A program made the translations under genes and the position numbers. From the NCBI GenBank assembly GCA_038121105.1, contig JAYONB010000003.1, forward strand, positions 124,001 to 188,000: DNA of 64,000 nucleotides. The letters are read 5' to 3'. The notes under the pieces were generated by a model. It was not told the origin of the DNA and searched no databases. It saw only the letters and a program-made list of their open reading frames with translations. Each line of letters begins with the position of its first letter. The stretch's first letter is position 1. Source of the stretch: CALJDF01 sp038121105 (GTDB lineage Bacteria; Pseudomonadota; Alphaproteobacteria; SHVP01). This document shows, one piece after another, positions 7,965-16,023 of the stretch.

Positions 7965-7986
7965 ACGAGGCGCCGCAGCGCCTCGT
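7965..7986. terminator. hairpin between convergent serB and Do protease genes
   Basis: ACGAGGCGC (7965-7973) and GCGCCTCGT (7978-7986) form a perfect 9-bp stem with a CGCA loop. On the minus strand the stem is followed by TTCGTTTC, a modest T-rich tract, so it most likely ends the protease transcript. On the plus strand no T tract follows. Confidence 0.6.
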
Positions 7987-8008
7987 CCGTCGCATGTATC
8001 GAGGGGAA

Positions 8009-9529
8009 CTATCCCTGGTCGAGCCGGACCGCAACGAAGCGGAGATCGCCCGCGCGTTCGACAAGAAGCAGAACCGACTTGCGACCAGATCCCTGAACGT
8101 CTTGGATTTTTTCGGCGACCTCTTGCGGCGAGGTCACCGGCTCTTGGTTGACCTCGACGATCACATCGCCAGGTCGAATGCCGCGCTCGGCTGCTGTGCT
8201 GTCCCCACCGACACCGGTGACGACAACGCCCTTGGACTCGTCACCGAGTTGGAACTCGGACCGCGTGTCGGGCGTGAGCGGGGAGAGCGTCATACCAAGG
8301 ACCTCGCTGCGGCCCGGCGTGGGTCCGCCGGGGGTGAAGGCCGCTTCTTGGACCTCCTCCAGCTCGCCGACGGTAACACGCAGCTTCTTCTCCTTGCCTT
8401 TGCGCCACACCACCACGTTGACCGTTTCACCGATCTCGGTGTCGGCCACGATCCGCGGGAGGGCGCGCATTTCTTCAACGTCACGACCCGCGAACTCCAA
8501 AATCACGTCGCCGGCCTCGATGCCGCCGCTATCCGCAGGCCCCTCTTCGTTGACCTTGGACACGAGGGCGCCACGCGGTTTGTCGAGCCCGAGGCTTTCG
8601 GCAATCTCGTCATTCACGGTTTGGATTTGAACGCCCAGCCAACCGCGTTTGGTCCGACCGAAATCGATCAATTGCGAGACGACGCGCTTGGCAAGATTGG
8701 CGGGAATGGCGAAGCCGATGCCGACCGACCCTCCGGAGGGCGAGAAGATCGCGGTATTGATGCCGACGACTTCTCCGTCGAGATTGAACATGGGCCCGCC
8801 CGAATTGCCCCGATTGATCGAGGCGTCGGTCTGAATGAAGTTGTCGTAGGGCCCGGCGTTGATGTTGCGGCCACGCGCGGAAATGATCCCGGCCGTGACC
8901 GAACCGCCCAACCCAAAGGGGTTGCCGATCGCCAACACCCAATCGCCGACGCGCGATGCCTCGGAATCACCCCAGGGAACGGACGGCAAGTCTTTTTCGG
9001 CTTTGACGCGCAACACGGCCAGGTCGGTCTTTTGGTCGCGCCCGACGATTTCCGCCGGATAGGACGTGTTGTCGTCCATGATGACGGTGATTTCGTCGGC
9101 TTCGGCGATGACGTGATAGTTGGTCACGACGATCCCGGACTTGTCGATAATAAAGCCCGATCCAAGCGACTGCGCCCGACGGCGCGGCGCCTGCCCCCCC
9201 TGGCGGTCTTGCTGGTCGAAAAAGTCTTTGAAGAAATCTTCAAACGGCGAGCCCGGCGGGGCCTGTGGTCGTTGCCCACCCGGACCCCGCGACGACGTGC
9301 TCGGGCGAACCGATTGCGACGTCGAGACGTTCACGACGGCGGGTTTTAGCTTCGCTGCAAGATCGGCAAAACTTTCGGGTCGATCAGCAGCTTGCGCATT
9401 GGTCGCGAGGACCAGCGCAACCATCGCAGTTGCGATCCCCAGCATCCAAAGCCAAAGTTTGGTCCGGTCTTGCGCACGGGCGACGGGCGCCGTCGCGATC
9501 GAGGATCCGATCCGATCAGGTTTCGACAT
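8009..9529 (-). CDS. degP: Do/DegP-family periplasmic serine endoprotease
   Basis: Periplasmic trypsin-like protease and chaperone that degrades or refolds damaged envelope proteins. The 506 residues comprise a membrane anchor or signal helix (about 24-48), a Gly/Pro/Gln-rich loop (75-118) and the protease domain with His139 (TNYHV), Asp169 (KTDLAVL) and Ser243 (GNSGGP), followed by two PDZ domains (about 290-375 and 400-500). All three catalytic residues are present. It follows the hflK-hflC-DUF2065 run in the same direction, after 144 bases that may contain its promoter. The uncleaved-looking N-terminal helix could make it membrane-anchored; DegP versus DegQ cannot be decided. Confidence 0.95.
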   Translation of the reverse strand: MSKPDRIGSSIATAPVARAQDRTKLWLWMLGIATAMVALVLATNAQAADRPESFADLAAKLKPAVVNVSTSQSVRPSTSSRGPGGQRPQAPPGSPFEDFFKDFFDQQDRQGGQAPRRRAQSLGSGFIIDKSGIVVTNYHVIAEADEITVIMDDNTSYPAEIVGRDQKTDLAVLRVKAEKDLPSVPWGDSEASRVGDWVLAIGNPFGLGGSVTAGIISARGRNINAGPYDNFIQTDASINRGNSGGPMFNLDGEVVGINTAIFSPSGGSVGIGFAIPANLAKRVVSQLIDFGRTKRGWLGVQIQTVNDEIAESLGLDKPRGALVSKVNEEGPADSGGIEAGDVILEFAGRDVEEMRALPRIVADTEIGETVNVVVWRKGKEKKLRVTVGELEEVQEAAFTPGGPTPGRSEVLGMTLSPLTPDTRSEFQLGDESKGVVVTGVGGDSTAAERGIRPGDVIVEVNQEPVTSPQEVAEKIQDVQGSGRKSVLLLVERAGDLRFVAVRLDQG

Positions 9530-9673
9530 TTGTAACTCCCAATAGCGGTTGGACCTACCGACGCCGGTCAGGTCGCACCCTTAGAACACGGACGGTGCGC
9601 CCTAAATCCGGCGCTTCTATGGCACCCAATATATGCTGCGCGAGGGCACCGACAAGAGAGCCAATTTCGCGTA

Positions 9674-9859
9674 TTAGGCGCGGACCAACGCCACGACCCC
9701 GAGCCCCACGACCGCCAGCACCAGCCCCACGGTTCGCAAGGCACCGCTACTTTGCTGGATTGCCGCCGCCATCAGCCGTTTCATGCCGTCCGGCATCAGC
9801 GTATAGAGCGCACCCTCAAGGACCAGCGCAATGCCGATACCGACAAAGAGGTCATCCAT
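9674..9859 (-). CDS. DUF2065 small membrane protein (YjeT-like)
   Basis: A 61-residue protein made of two membrane helices (about 3-22 and 42-60) separated by a short loop with MPDGMKRLM, the conserved feature of DUF2065. Members are commonly encoded next to hflK and hflC, as here, where it lies 73 bases after hflC in the same direction. The function is unknown; a role near the FtsH-HflKC complex is suggested only by this position. Confidence 0.85.
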   Translation of the reverse strand: MDDLFVGIGIALVLEGALYTLMPDGMKRLMAAAIQQSSGALRTVGLVLAVVGLGVVALVRA

Positions 9860-9932
9860 CCTCGGCCCTCCGCACGGAATATCACCGCTTTTTTATCGCC
9901 CGTGCGGTCTTTGCAGGGCAAGCCTGGCCTTA

Positions 9933-10823
9933 CTAGGGCGTTCCGTCCGGGAACAGCGAGCTTTCGAAATCCTGGAAGTAGCGGAAGAATTCGCTCTGCG
10001 GGGATAGAACCATCGAGGTGTCCTCGCTTGCCAGGGTGTTCTCGTAGGCGAGCATGGAGCGGTAGAACGAGAAGAACGCGGGGTCCTGACCAAACGCCTC
10101 GGCGAAGATCTTGTTTCGCTGGGCATCGCCCTCACCACGCAGGATCTGCGCATCGCGCTGGGCCTGGGCCAAAATAACAACCCGCTCGCGATCGGCGATG
10201 GCGCGAATCCGCTGGGCTTGCTCGGCGCCCTGGGCACGGAACTCTGCCGCTTCACGCTCACGTTCGCGTTGCATGCGACGGAAAATCGCTTGGCTGTTTT
10301 CCGACGGCAGATCGGCGCGCTTGATCCGCACGTCGACCACTTCGATCCCGAGGTTTTCGGTCTGCTGACCGACAAGCCGGGTGATCTCGGCCATCAACGC
10401 AGGGCGTTCATCGGTGAGGACCGACGACAGCGGCACCTCACCCAAAACACGACGCAAGCTCGAGTTGACGATCGGGCCGAGGCGCGTTTCCGCAACGGCT
10501 TGGGTCTGCACCGAGATGAAAAACTTGAGCGGATCGACGATGCGATAACGGGTGAAGGTATCGACCACCAGCCGTTTCTGGTCGGCGGCAATGATCTCCT
10601 CGGCGGGACCGTCGTAGTTGAGGATTCGCTTGTCCAACACCTCGATGTTTTGCACGAAGGGAATCTTCACGTTCAGACCGGGTTCTGTGATCACCCGTTT
10701 CGGGTCGCCGAACTGCAAGACGATCGCTTGCTGCGCCTGATGGACGGTGAACAGGGACGATGCCGCGCCGATCACGATGATGAGGAGCGCGATGCCGAGG
10801 ACGATGAGCGTACTGCGTCTCAT
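9933..10823 (-). CDS. hflC: FtsH protease modulator HflC
   Basis: An SPFH/prohibitin-domain protein that, with HflK, forms a large cage around the FtsH protease in the inner membrane. The 296 residues start with a single membrane helix (about 5-27), then the SPFH domain (VHQAQQAIVLQFGDPKRVI onward) and a long Arg/Glu/Ala-rich coiled coil near 175-235. Its ATG overlaps the hflK stop by four bases (ATGA), so the two are translationally coupled. Confidence 0.97.
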   Translation of the reverse strand: MRRSTLIVLGIALLIIVIGAASSLFTVHQAQQAIVLQFGDPKRVITEPGLNVKIPFVQNIEVLDKRILNYDGPAEEIIAADQKRLVVDTFTRYRIVDPLKFFISVQTQAVAETRLGPIVNSSLRRVLGEVPLSSVLTDERPALMAEITRLVGQQTENLGIEVVDVRIKRADLPSENSQAIFRRMQREREREAAEFRAQGAEQAQRIRAIADRERVVILAQAQRDAQILRGEGDAQRNKIFAEAFGQDPAFFSFYRSMLAYENTLASEDTSMVLSPQSEFFRYFQDFESSLFPDGTP

Positions 10824-11932
10824 TGGGAGCCTCCGGTGTTGCTAGAAGGCCGCGTCAGTTCGTTGAGGGGCAGATAAGGCACCACGCCGCTCCCCTGTCC
10901 TTGGTTGGAGTCGATGATGACCTTCGTCATGCGGCTAAGCACGAGTTCCATCGTTTCGAGATACATGCGCCGGGCGGTGATTTCTTTGGCGTTCTTGTAT
11001 TCGCCGTAGATCGACAAGAAGCGTTGCGCATCACCTTCGGCCGTTTGTACGACCTCCTCCCGATAGGCTTCGGCCTCCTGGGTCAGCCGGACGGCTTCAC
11101 CGCGAGCACGCGGCAGGATGTCGTTGGCGTAGGTTTCGGCTTCGTTGCGCTGGGTTTCCAAGTCGGCTCGCGCACGCTGTACGTCGCGGAACGCATCGAT
11201 CACCGCGCCCGGCGGATCGACCTTTTGCAGTTTGACCTCGTTCACGCTGATTCCGGCTTGGTAGGAATCGAGGATGCGCTGAATTTGATCGCGCGTTTGC
11301 TGCTCGATCGAGGCACGGCCTTCGGCGACCGCGAACTGGAATTCGGATTTCCCGATGGTTTCACGCACCGCGCTTTCGGCAGCGTTTTTTACCGTGCCCG
11401 CGGGATCCTCGATATTGAAGAGGAAGCGGCCAGCATCGTTGATAACCCAAAATACCGTGAGATCGATATCGACGATGTTTTCGTCGCCGGTCAGCATCAG
11501 GCTTTCTTCAGGTAGATCACCGAGCGTGCTGCGCCGGCCTTCGCCGGTGCGGAACCCCACTTCGACGCGTTGAACGCGCGTGACTTGGGGCGTTTCGACC
11601 GATTCGATCGGGCTCGGCAGGTGATAGTGCAGGCCCGGTGCGGTGGTGTTGACCCACTCGCCGAAGCGCAACACGACCCCCTGCTCGTCCGGCGCGACGC
11701 GGTAGAAACCGGTCAACAGCCAGATGACGAGAATCGCCAACACGGCAATAAGAATCGCGCGCGGGCTACGTGTTCCGCCCGGCATGAACCGCCGGAAGCG
11801 GTCTTGGCCGCGGCGCAGAAGGTCTTCGAGGTCTGGCGATTGAGGCTGGCGTCCTGAGGGGCCGCCGCCGCTTTGGCCCCATGGGCCGCGTCCGCCACCC
11901 TGCCAGCCGCCTCCCTGATTATTCCAAGGCAT
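10820..11932 (-). CDS. hflK: FtsH protease modulator HflK
   Basis: Partner of HflC in the FtsH-regulating membrane complex. From the ATG at 11932, preceded by a GAAGGA ribosome site, it has 370 residues. The N-terminus is the typical Gly/Trp-rich stretch (MPWNNQGGGWQGGG), then a membrane helix near 58-76, the SPFH domain, and a charged coiled coil. The frame stays open upstream to 12070, but this start has both the signal and the family N-terminus. First gene of the minus-strand unit hflK-hflC-DUF2065, possibly continuing into the protease. Confidence 0.97.
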   Translation of the reverse strand: MPWNNQGGGWQGGGRGPWGQSGGGPSGRQPQSPDLEDLLRRGQDRFRRFMPGGTRSPRAILIAVLAILVIWLLTGFYRVAPDEQGVVLRFGEWVNTTAPGLHYHLPSPIESVETPQVTRVQRVEVGFRTGEGRRSTLGDLPEESLMLTGDENIVDIDLTVFWVINDAGRFLFNIEDPAGTVKNAAESAVRETIGKSEFQFAVAEGRASIEQQTRDQIQRILDSYQAGISVNEVKLQKVDPPGAVIDAFRDVQRARADLETQRNEAETYANDILPRARGEAVRLTQEAEAYREEVVQTAEGDAQRFLSIYGEYKNAKEITARRMYLETMELVLSRMTKVIIDSNQGQGSGVVPYLPLNELTRPSSNTGGSQ

Positions 11933-11993
11933 CGAAATTCCTTCGTTTAATTTCGGATGAACGGTGCGCGCATTTGTCTTTTCCGTCCAACGG

Positions 11994-12023
11994 GTTATAT
12001 GACACCAATGGGCTTGGCTGCAA
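11994..12023 (-). promoter_or_regulatory. possible hflK promoter
   Basis: On the minus strand TTGCAG (12018-12023) and TATAAC (11994-11999) are separated by 18 bases, about 60 bases before the hflK start. Consensus match only. Confidence 0.4.
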
Positions 12024-12040
12024 ACCAAGCACGTCTTAGC

Positions 12041-12062
12041 GGCGTCACGCGCGCGTGACGCC
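12041..12062. promoter_or_regulatory. 22-bp perfect palindrome between hflK and mrp
   Basis: GGCGTCACGCG (12041-12051) is followed at once by its exact reverse complement (12052-12062), with no spacer. It sits between the divergent hflK and Mrp/ApbC genes, next to the hflK promoter candidate. It could be an operator for a dimeric regulator or a cruciform-forming element. No named operator matches it. Confidence 0.5.
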
Positions 12063-12070
12063 CGCTTCAT

Positions 12071-13255
12071 ATGAGTGTTTCCACGGTGGGTTCAAGGATG
12101 TCGGACGTCAACGAACAGGCGATTATCGAAGTATTGCGGGGCGTTCGGGGCGAGGACGATCCTCAAGATGTCGTTAGCCGCGGGCTGATCCAGGGTTTGC
12201 AAGTCCGCAACGGCCATGTCGCCTTCACCGTGGAGGTGGATCCCGAGCGGGCCGCCCATTTCGAACCCTTGCGCAAACAATGCGAGGACGCGGTCTTCGA
12301 TATGCCGGGCGTCTTGTCGGTGACGGCGGTGCTCACCGCCCACCAAGAGGCCCCAGCACCGCAAAAAGGCGGCGCCAAGGGCGGCATGGAAGGCGGCAAA
12401 GGGGGCATGCAGGGGGGTGCTGATACCGGTCAGCAGCAAAAGAAGACCATTCCTGGGGTCCGGGCGATCCTGGCTGTGGCCTCGGGCAAGGGCGGGGTCG
12501 GCAAATCGACTACCGCGGTGAACCTGGCGATGGCCTTTGCCCAGTCGGGCCTACGGGTCGGACTGATGGACGCCGACATTTACGGGCCAAGCGTGCCCAA
12601 GATGATGGGCCTGTCCGGTCGTCCAGATGCGACGTCCGACGGCCAGAAGGTGTTGCCCAAAGAGGCCTTCGGCGTGAAGTGCATGTCGATCGGCTTTTTG
12701 GTGCCTGAGGACACGCCGATTATTTGGCGCGGGCCCATGGTGATGAGCGCGATCCAGCAATTGCTGCATGAAGTGGTATGGGGCGAGCTCGATGTCTTGC
12801 TGGTCGATCTGCCGCCGGGTACCGGCGATGCGCAGCTCACGATGGCCCAACATGTTCCGATCACCGGCGCGGTCGTCGTCTCGACGCCGCAAGACGTGGC
12901 GCTGTTGGACGTGCGCAAGGGGCTCAACATGTTTCGCAAGGTCGACGTGCCGGTGTTCGGGGTAATCGAGAACATGAGCTATTTCCTTTGCCCGAGCTGC
13001 GGCCATCGCGCCGAGATATTCGGCCATGGCGGGGCGCAGGAAACCGCAGGCGAAATGGAAACGGACTTCCTGGGTGAAATTCCGCTCCACCTATCTATTC
13101 GCGAACACACCGATTCGGGCACGCCGATCGTCATGGCCGCCCCCGACGGCGAACATGCCAAGGCCTACAAAGCAATCGCGGGTCGGCTTGGGGAAAAGAT
13201 CGAGCGTGCCTTGGCGGAAGATGCCGTGACCGCCCCGCGCATCGTTATCGAGTGA
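12071..13255 (+). CDS. apbC: Mrp/ApbC-type iron-sulfur cluster carrier P-loop ATPase
   Basis: A cytosolic P-loop ATPase that carries Fe-S clusters to target proteins. It has an N-terminal MIP18/DUF59 domain (about 10-92), a Gly/Lys/Met-rich linker (about 98-122) and a MinD-like ATPase domain with the deviant Walker A GKGGVGKST at 139-147, DADIYGPSVPKMMG after it, and the cluster-binding CPSC near residue 305. The start at 12071 gives 394 residues. The in-frame ATG at 12098 (MSDVNEQ) fits the family better and would leave the palindrome in the leader, so it may be the real start. The next gene overlaps its stop (GTGA). Confidence 0.95.
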   Translation: MSVSTVGSRMSDVNEQAIIEVLRGVRGEDDPQDVVSRGLIQGLQVRNGHVAFTVEVDPERAAHFEPLRKQCEDAVFDMPGVLSVTAVLTAHQEAPAPQKGGAKGGMEGGKGGMQGGADTGQQQKKTIPGVRAILAVASGKGGVGKSTTAVNLAMAFAQSGLRVGLMDADIYGPSVPKMMGLSGRPDATSDGQKVLPKEAFGVKCMSIGFLVPEDTPIIWRGPMVMSAIQQLLHEVVWGELDVLLVDLPPGTGDAQLTMAQHVPITGAVVVSTPQDVALLDVRKGLNMFRKVDVPVFGVIENMSYFLCPSCGHRAEIFGHGGAQETAGEMETDFLGEIPLHLSIREHTDSGTPIVMAAPDGEHAKAYKAIAGRLGEKIERALAEDAVTAPRIVIE

Positions 13256-13824
13256 GCCCGGCCAAGGCCGACCTTCGCGCTGCGCTCGACGCGATTACCA
13301 GCGATCGGGTGCTGTTAAAGGACCACGTGCCGCGTATCGGCGCCCTTCAAGCACGGCACGCCCACACCATTGTGGCGCACCCGGTCGACCACACCCCGGG
13401 ATTCAACTGCTTTGCCTTCGCTTTCGGTCTGTCGAATCAAGCCGAGTATGTGCGCATTGCGGCGGCCGAGCATCGCGCCGGCGAAAGCCGTTTCTTCGCC
13501 AGCAGCGCCTTTGCCGGTGCATTGTTGCGCGACGGCGCCTTGACCCCAGTGTGCCGCCGGGATCTCGAACCCGACGACGTGGCGCTGTATGGCGCGGTAG
13601 ACAAGCCGGTCCACGCGGGACGGGCGTTGGATGCCAGGCGCATACGGTCGAAATGGGGCCGCGGCCATCTCTACGACCACGGCCTTTGGGAGGAGCCGGG
13701 CCACTATGGGTATGTCGTCCGGTTCTATCGCGCGGCGTCGAGCGTACCGTTTCCGACTTGGTTCGACCGATTCGTACGCGCGCATCCCGCATGGCCGGCC
13801 TTTGCCGACACCCACCTTTCATGA
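13252..13824 (+). CDS. protein of unknown function with NlpC/DUF7689-like Cys-His motifs
   Basis: A 190-residue soluble protein starting at a GTG that overlaps the mrp stop. It has TPGFNCFAFAFG at 48-59, with Cys53 followed by a hydrophobic helix, then ALYGAVDKPVHAGRAL (His121), and IRSKWGRGHLYDHGLWEEPG. The order of a Cys at a helix start, a later His in a strand, and the SKWG-x-DHGL stretch resembles small bacterial proteins of the DUF7689 type and, more loosely, papain-like NlpC folds. The family link is made from memory of the motif pattern and is uncertain; catalysis by Cys53/His121 is inference. Coupling to Mrp suggests co-expression, not a shared function. Confidence 0.6.
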   Translation: MSPAKADLRAALDAITSDRVLLKDHVPRIGALQARHAHTIVAHPVDHTPGFNCFAFAFGLSNQAEYVRIAAAEHRAGESRFFASSAFAGALLRDGALTPVCRRDLEPDDVALYGAVDKPVHAGRALDARRIRSKWGRGHLYDHGLWEEPGHYGYVVRFYRAASSVPFPTWFDRFVRAHPAWPAFADTHLS

Positions 13825-13917
13825 AGTCGCGGAAACGGGGCCGGAGATGAAGAACATTGGCGCGGACGATGCGGCAAGGCAGGATGGCGATCTGACACGA
13901 GAGCGGGAGTATGCGCG

Positions 13918-14475
13918 ATGACGATGTTCGTTTTGGGATTGGCGGTGTGGTGCGTGGCGCATTTGATGCCGAGCGTGGCGCCGGGTCTGCGCGGGCGCCT
14001 GATGTCGATCGGCGCCGGGCCCTACAAGGGCTTGTTCGCGTTGACCATCGTGGGCTCCCTGCTGCTGATCATCTTCGGGTGGCGGGCGGTGGAACCGAGC
14101 TTCGTTTACGCCGAACCCGAATGGGGCCGGATCGTCAACATGGCAACGATGCTGGTGGGGCTGATCCTGTTCATGTCGGCTCGGCTACCGACCAACATCA
14201 AGCGTTACATTCGGCACCCGCAACTGACCGGGGTGGCGCTCTGGGCGCTCGGGCATTTATTGGCCAACGGCGATTCGCGATCGGTCACCTTGTTCGCAGT
14301 GATGGGCGTGTGGGCGCTGGTCTCGATGGTGACGATCAACCGTCGCGACGGCGCCTGGGCGAAGCCCGACCCGGTGCCGGCCACGCGCGACCTCGTGCCG
14401 GTGATCATCGGTGTCGTGCTCTACGCGATTCTCGGCTGGGTGCACCCCTACATCGCCGGGGTTTCGATCTACTAG
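13918..14475 (+). CDS. NnrU family membrane protein
   Basis: A 185-residue polytopic membrane protein with about five to six helices. The family mark is IRHPQLTGVALWALGHLLANGD near residues 98-120, with the conserved HPQ and the GHLLANGD helix. NnrU proteins are associated with nitric oxide and nitrite reduction in some denitrifiers and are related to isoprenylcysteine methyltransferase-type membrane proteins; the exact activity is unknown. No denitrification genes are seen nearby. A 24-codon ORF (13846-13921) overlaps its start but is not convincing. Confidence 0.85.
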   Translation: MTMFVLGLAVWCVAHLMPSVAPGLRGRLMSIGAGPYKGLFALTIVGSLLLIIFGWRAVEPSFVYAEPEWGRIVNMATMLVGLILFMSARLPTNIKRYIRHPQLTGVALWALGHLLANGDSRSVTLFAVMGVWALVSMVTINRRDGAWAKPDPVPATRDLVPVIIGVVLYAILGWVHPYIAGVSIY

Positions 14476-14479
14476 GTCG

Positions 14480-15178
14480 CTAAAGCGCGATCCAGGTGGC
14501 GCGGGCAATTGCTTTGGCGTCGCCGTCGGAATCGAAGAGCGCCGACGCGGTCGAGTACTTGCGCCCATCTTGGGCGACCTTCCAACCGGCGGCGGCGTAG
14601 GTCTGTCCGACGTTCGGAGGCGCGATCTGGCGGGCCGCGAAACGACCCAACACGACCGCGCTGAACTGATCGTCGATCACCGATAGACCGCCGGGACAAT
14701 CCAGCGCCGCCCAAACAAACTCGAGCGGTACGGATGCTTCGCTGCCGACGGTTTCGGGCCTCGGCGTCCAGGCACTGGCGACGGCGTCGTCGCGCCCGAG
14801 CGGACCGGCGAAGATGTGAAAGCCGTCGTCGTCTGACCGCTCCGGGCCGCAGACGTAGCAGCGCGGAAAGGGGTGCTTGGTGAAGCCGATATAGCCTTCG
14901 CTGGCGCGCCTTGCCTCGTCGAGACTAGGGGCGGCAATGAGGTCGACCGCGATGGGATCGACGGTGCGCGCCTCGGCCACGAGCACCTCGTCATGCATGA
15001 GTTGCCACGCGTTGTCGTCCGACGCGATCCGCATCGGTTGATCGAGGGGCGGCGGTTTGCGCAGTGTGATCTCGCAGTCGGTGCCGACCCGATCCGCGAA
15101 TACGCCACACACATAGCCGCCGTTGCCGGACTCCGATGGGCCGCAGTACCGCGCATCGATGACGACGTCGCCGCTCAA
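14480..15178 (-). CDS. hotdog/thioesterase-like protein of unknown function
   Basis: 232 residues, read from a TTG at 15178 that overlaps the stop of the upstream alpha/beta hydrolase gene (TTGA). No in-frame ATG or GTG lies at a suitable place. The N-terminal part YCGPSESGNGGYVCG and ITLRKPPPLDQPMRI resembles the first strand-helix of double-hotdog acyl-CoA thioesterase-like proteins. A central FPRCYVCGPER has two Cys, and a second half contains PLEFVWAALDCPGG. The assignment rests on this general pattern; no catalytic residues can be named. Last gene of a coupled run CMD-hydrolase-hydrolase-hotdog, which suggests a shared acyl-CoA or aromatic catabolic role. Confidence 0.65.
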   Translation of the reverse strand: MSGDVVIDARYCGPSESGNGGYVCGVFADRVGTDCEITLRKPPPLDQPMRIASDDNAWQLMHDEVLVAEARTVDPIAVDLIAAPSLDEARRASEGYIGFTKHPFPRCYVCGPERSDDDGFHIFAGPLGRDDAVASAWTPRPETVGSEASVPLEFVWAALDCPGGLSVIDDQFSAVVLGRFAARQIAPPNVGQTYAAAGWKVAQDGRKYSTASALFDSDGDAKAIARATWIAL

Positions 15179-16023
15179 CCGTCGAGCCAATCGGCGAGCA
15201 TCTTGGCCAGCGCGACGGTTTCCTCGTCGGTCGCCAGGGTTTCCGGGTTGTCGTGCGGATGGTCCATCTTCGTGCAGTTGGGCACGAGCTCGGCCACTGC
15301 ATCGAGGTTGGGGTAAGGCACGTCGTTGCGCGAGCAGCACGCCAACGTCGGCGCGGCGATCAACGGCAACCGATCGGGCGAGGGATACATCACCGCGGCG
15401 ATATAGGCGTGATGGCTGGTACGAAAGCCCTTGAGGATTTCCACGACGTGACTGTGCAACCGGTCGAGCGGCGGCAGGCCGGTGGGCCGACGGTGCGCGG
15501 CATCCTTGGCGGTGGCGGGCCAGAACAGGTAGCCGTCGCGCAAGCTGGTCCAGGTGTTGAAGAACTGCGTCCCCATCTGATCCACCAAGTGGCGCTTGTC
15601 CAACGTCTTGGCGTAATCGCGGCCTTGCGACGTCACGGCGGCGCTCATGCCGTCGAGGATCACTTTGTTGGTACGGTCGGGGTAATGAATCGCAAACTCG
15701 GTGGCGATGCGCGCGCCGGTATGGGTGCCGAACAAGTCCACTTTGTCGAACCCGCCATGGGCATCGAGCGCGCGGTGCGCCGCTTCGGCGAAGTAAGCCA
15801 TGTCGACGTCGTCGCGCGCGGGCGGCGAGGAGTCTCCCTGCCCCATGGTGTCGAGCGCGATGACCAGACGGGTTTTGCCCAAGGCCAGGATCAGTCGGTT
15901 GAGCATCTTCGACGACCCGGGCGAGCCGTGGAACATGACGAGCGGCGTCCCGCCCTGCCCCGCCATGCGGTAGTGCACCTGGCCTTCGTCGATATCGATA
16001 AAGCCGCGTTCGGGTTCGGTCAT
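15175..16023 (-). CDS. alpha/beta hydrolase-fold protein with GTHTG elbow (copy 2)
   Basis: 282 residues from the ATG at 16023, which overlaps the stop of the paralogous upstream gene. The fold is clear: oxyanion HGSPGS at 33-38, LDTMGQGDSS at 57-66, and a C-terminal PHDNPET region. At the nucleophile elbow the sequence is LFGTHTGARIA, so the position normally held by Ser in GxSxG is His101. The paralogue has the same change, so it is unlikely to be an error. The protein may have lost hydrolysis, or belong to a subgroup using another residue. Length and elbow are shared with copy 1; the flanking genes suggest catabolism. The substrate is unknown. Confidence 0.85.
   Translation of the reverse strand: MTEPERGFIDIDEGQVHYRMAGQGGTPLVMFHGSPGSSKMLNRLILALGKTRLVIALDTMGQGDSSPPARDDVDMAYFAEAAHRALDAHGGFDKVDLFGTHTGARIATEFAIHYPDRTNKVILDGMSAAVTSQGRDYAKTLDKRHLVDQMGTQFFNTWTSLRDGYLFWPATAKDAAHRRPTGLPPLDRLHSHVVEILKGFRTSHHAYIAAVMYPSPDRLPLIAAPTLACCSRNDVPYPNLDAVAELVPNCTKMDHPHDNPETLATDEETVALAKMLADWLDG

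Noticed and set aside
7127..9349. A 740-codon plus-strand open frame
   Set aside because: It crosses the end of serB and runs antisense through the whole Do-protease gene; the composition is Arg-rich shadow sequence without any domain or start signal.
13846..13921. 24-codon ORF overlapping the NnrU start
   Set aside because: It has an ATGA overlap with NnrU, but weak ribosome site, no hydrophobic or motif content, and no support beyond position.
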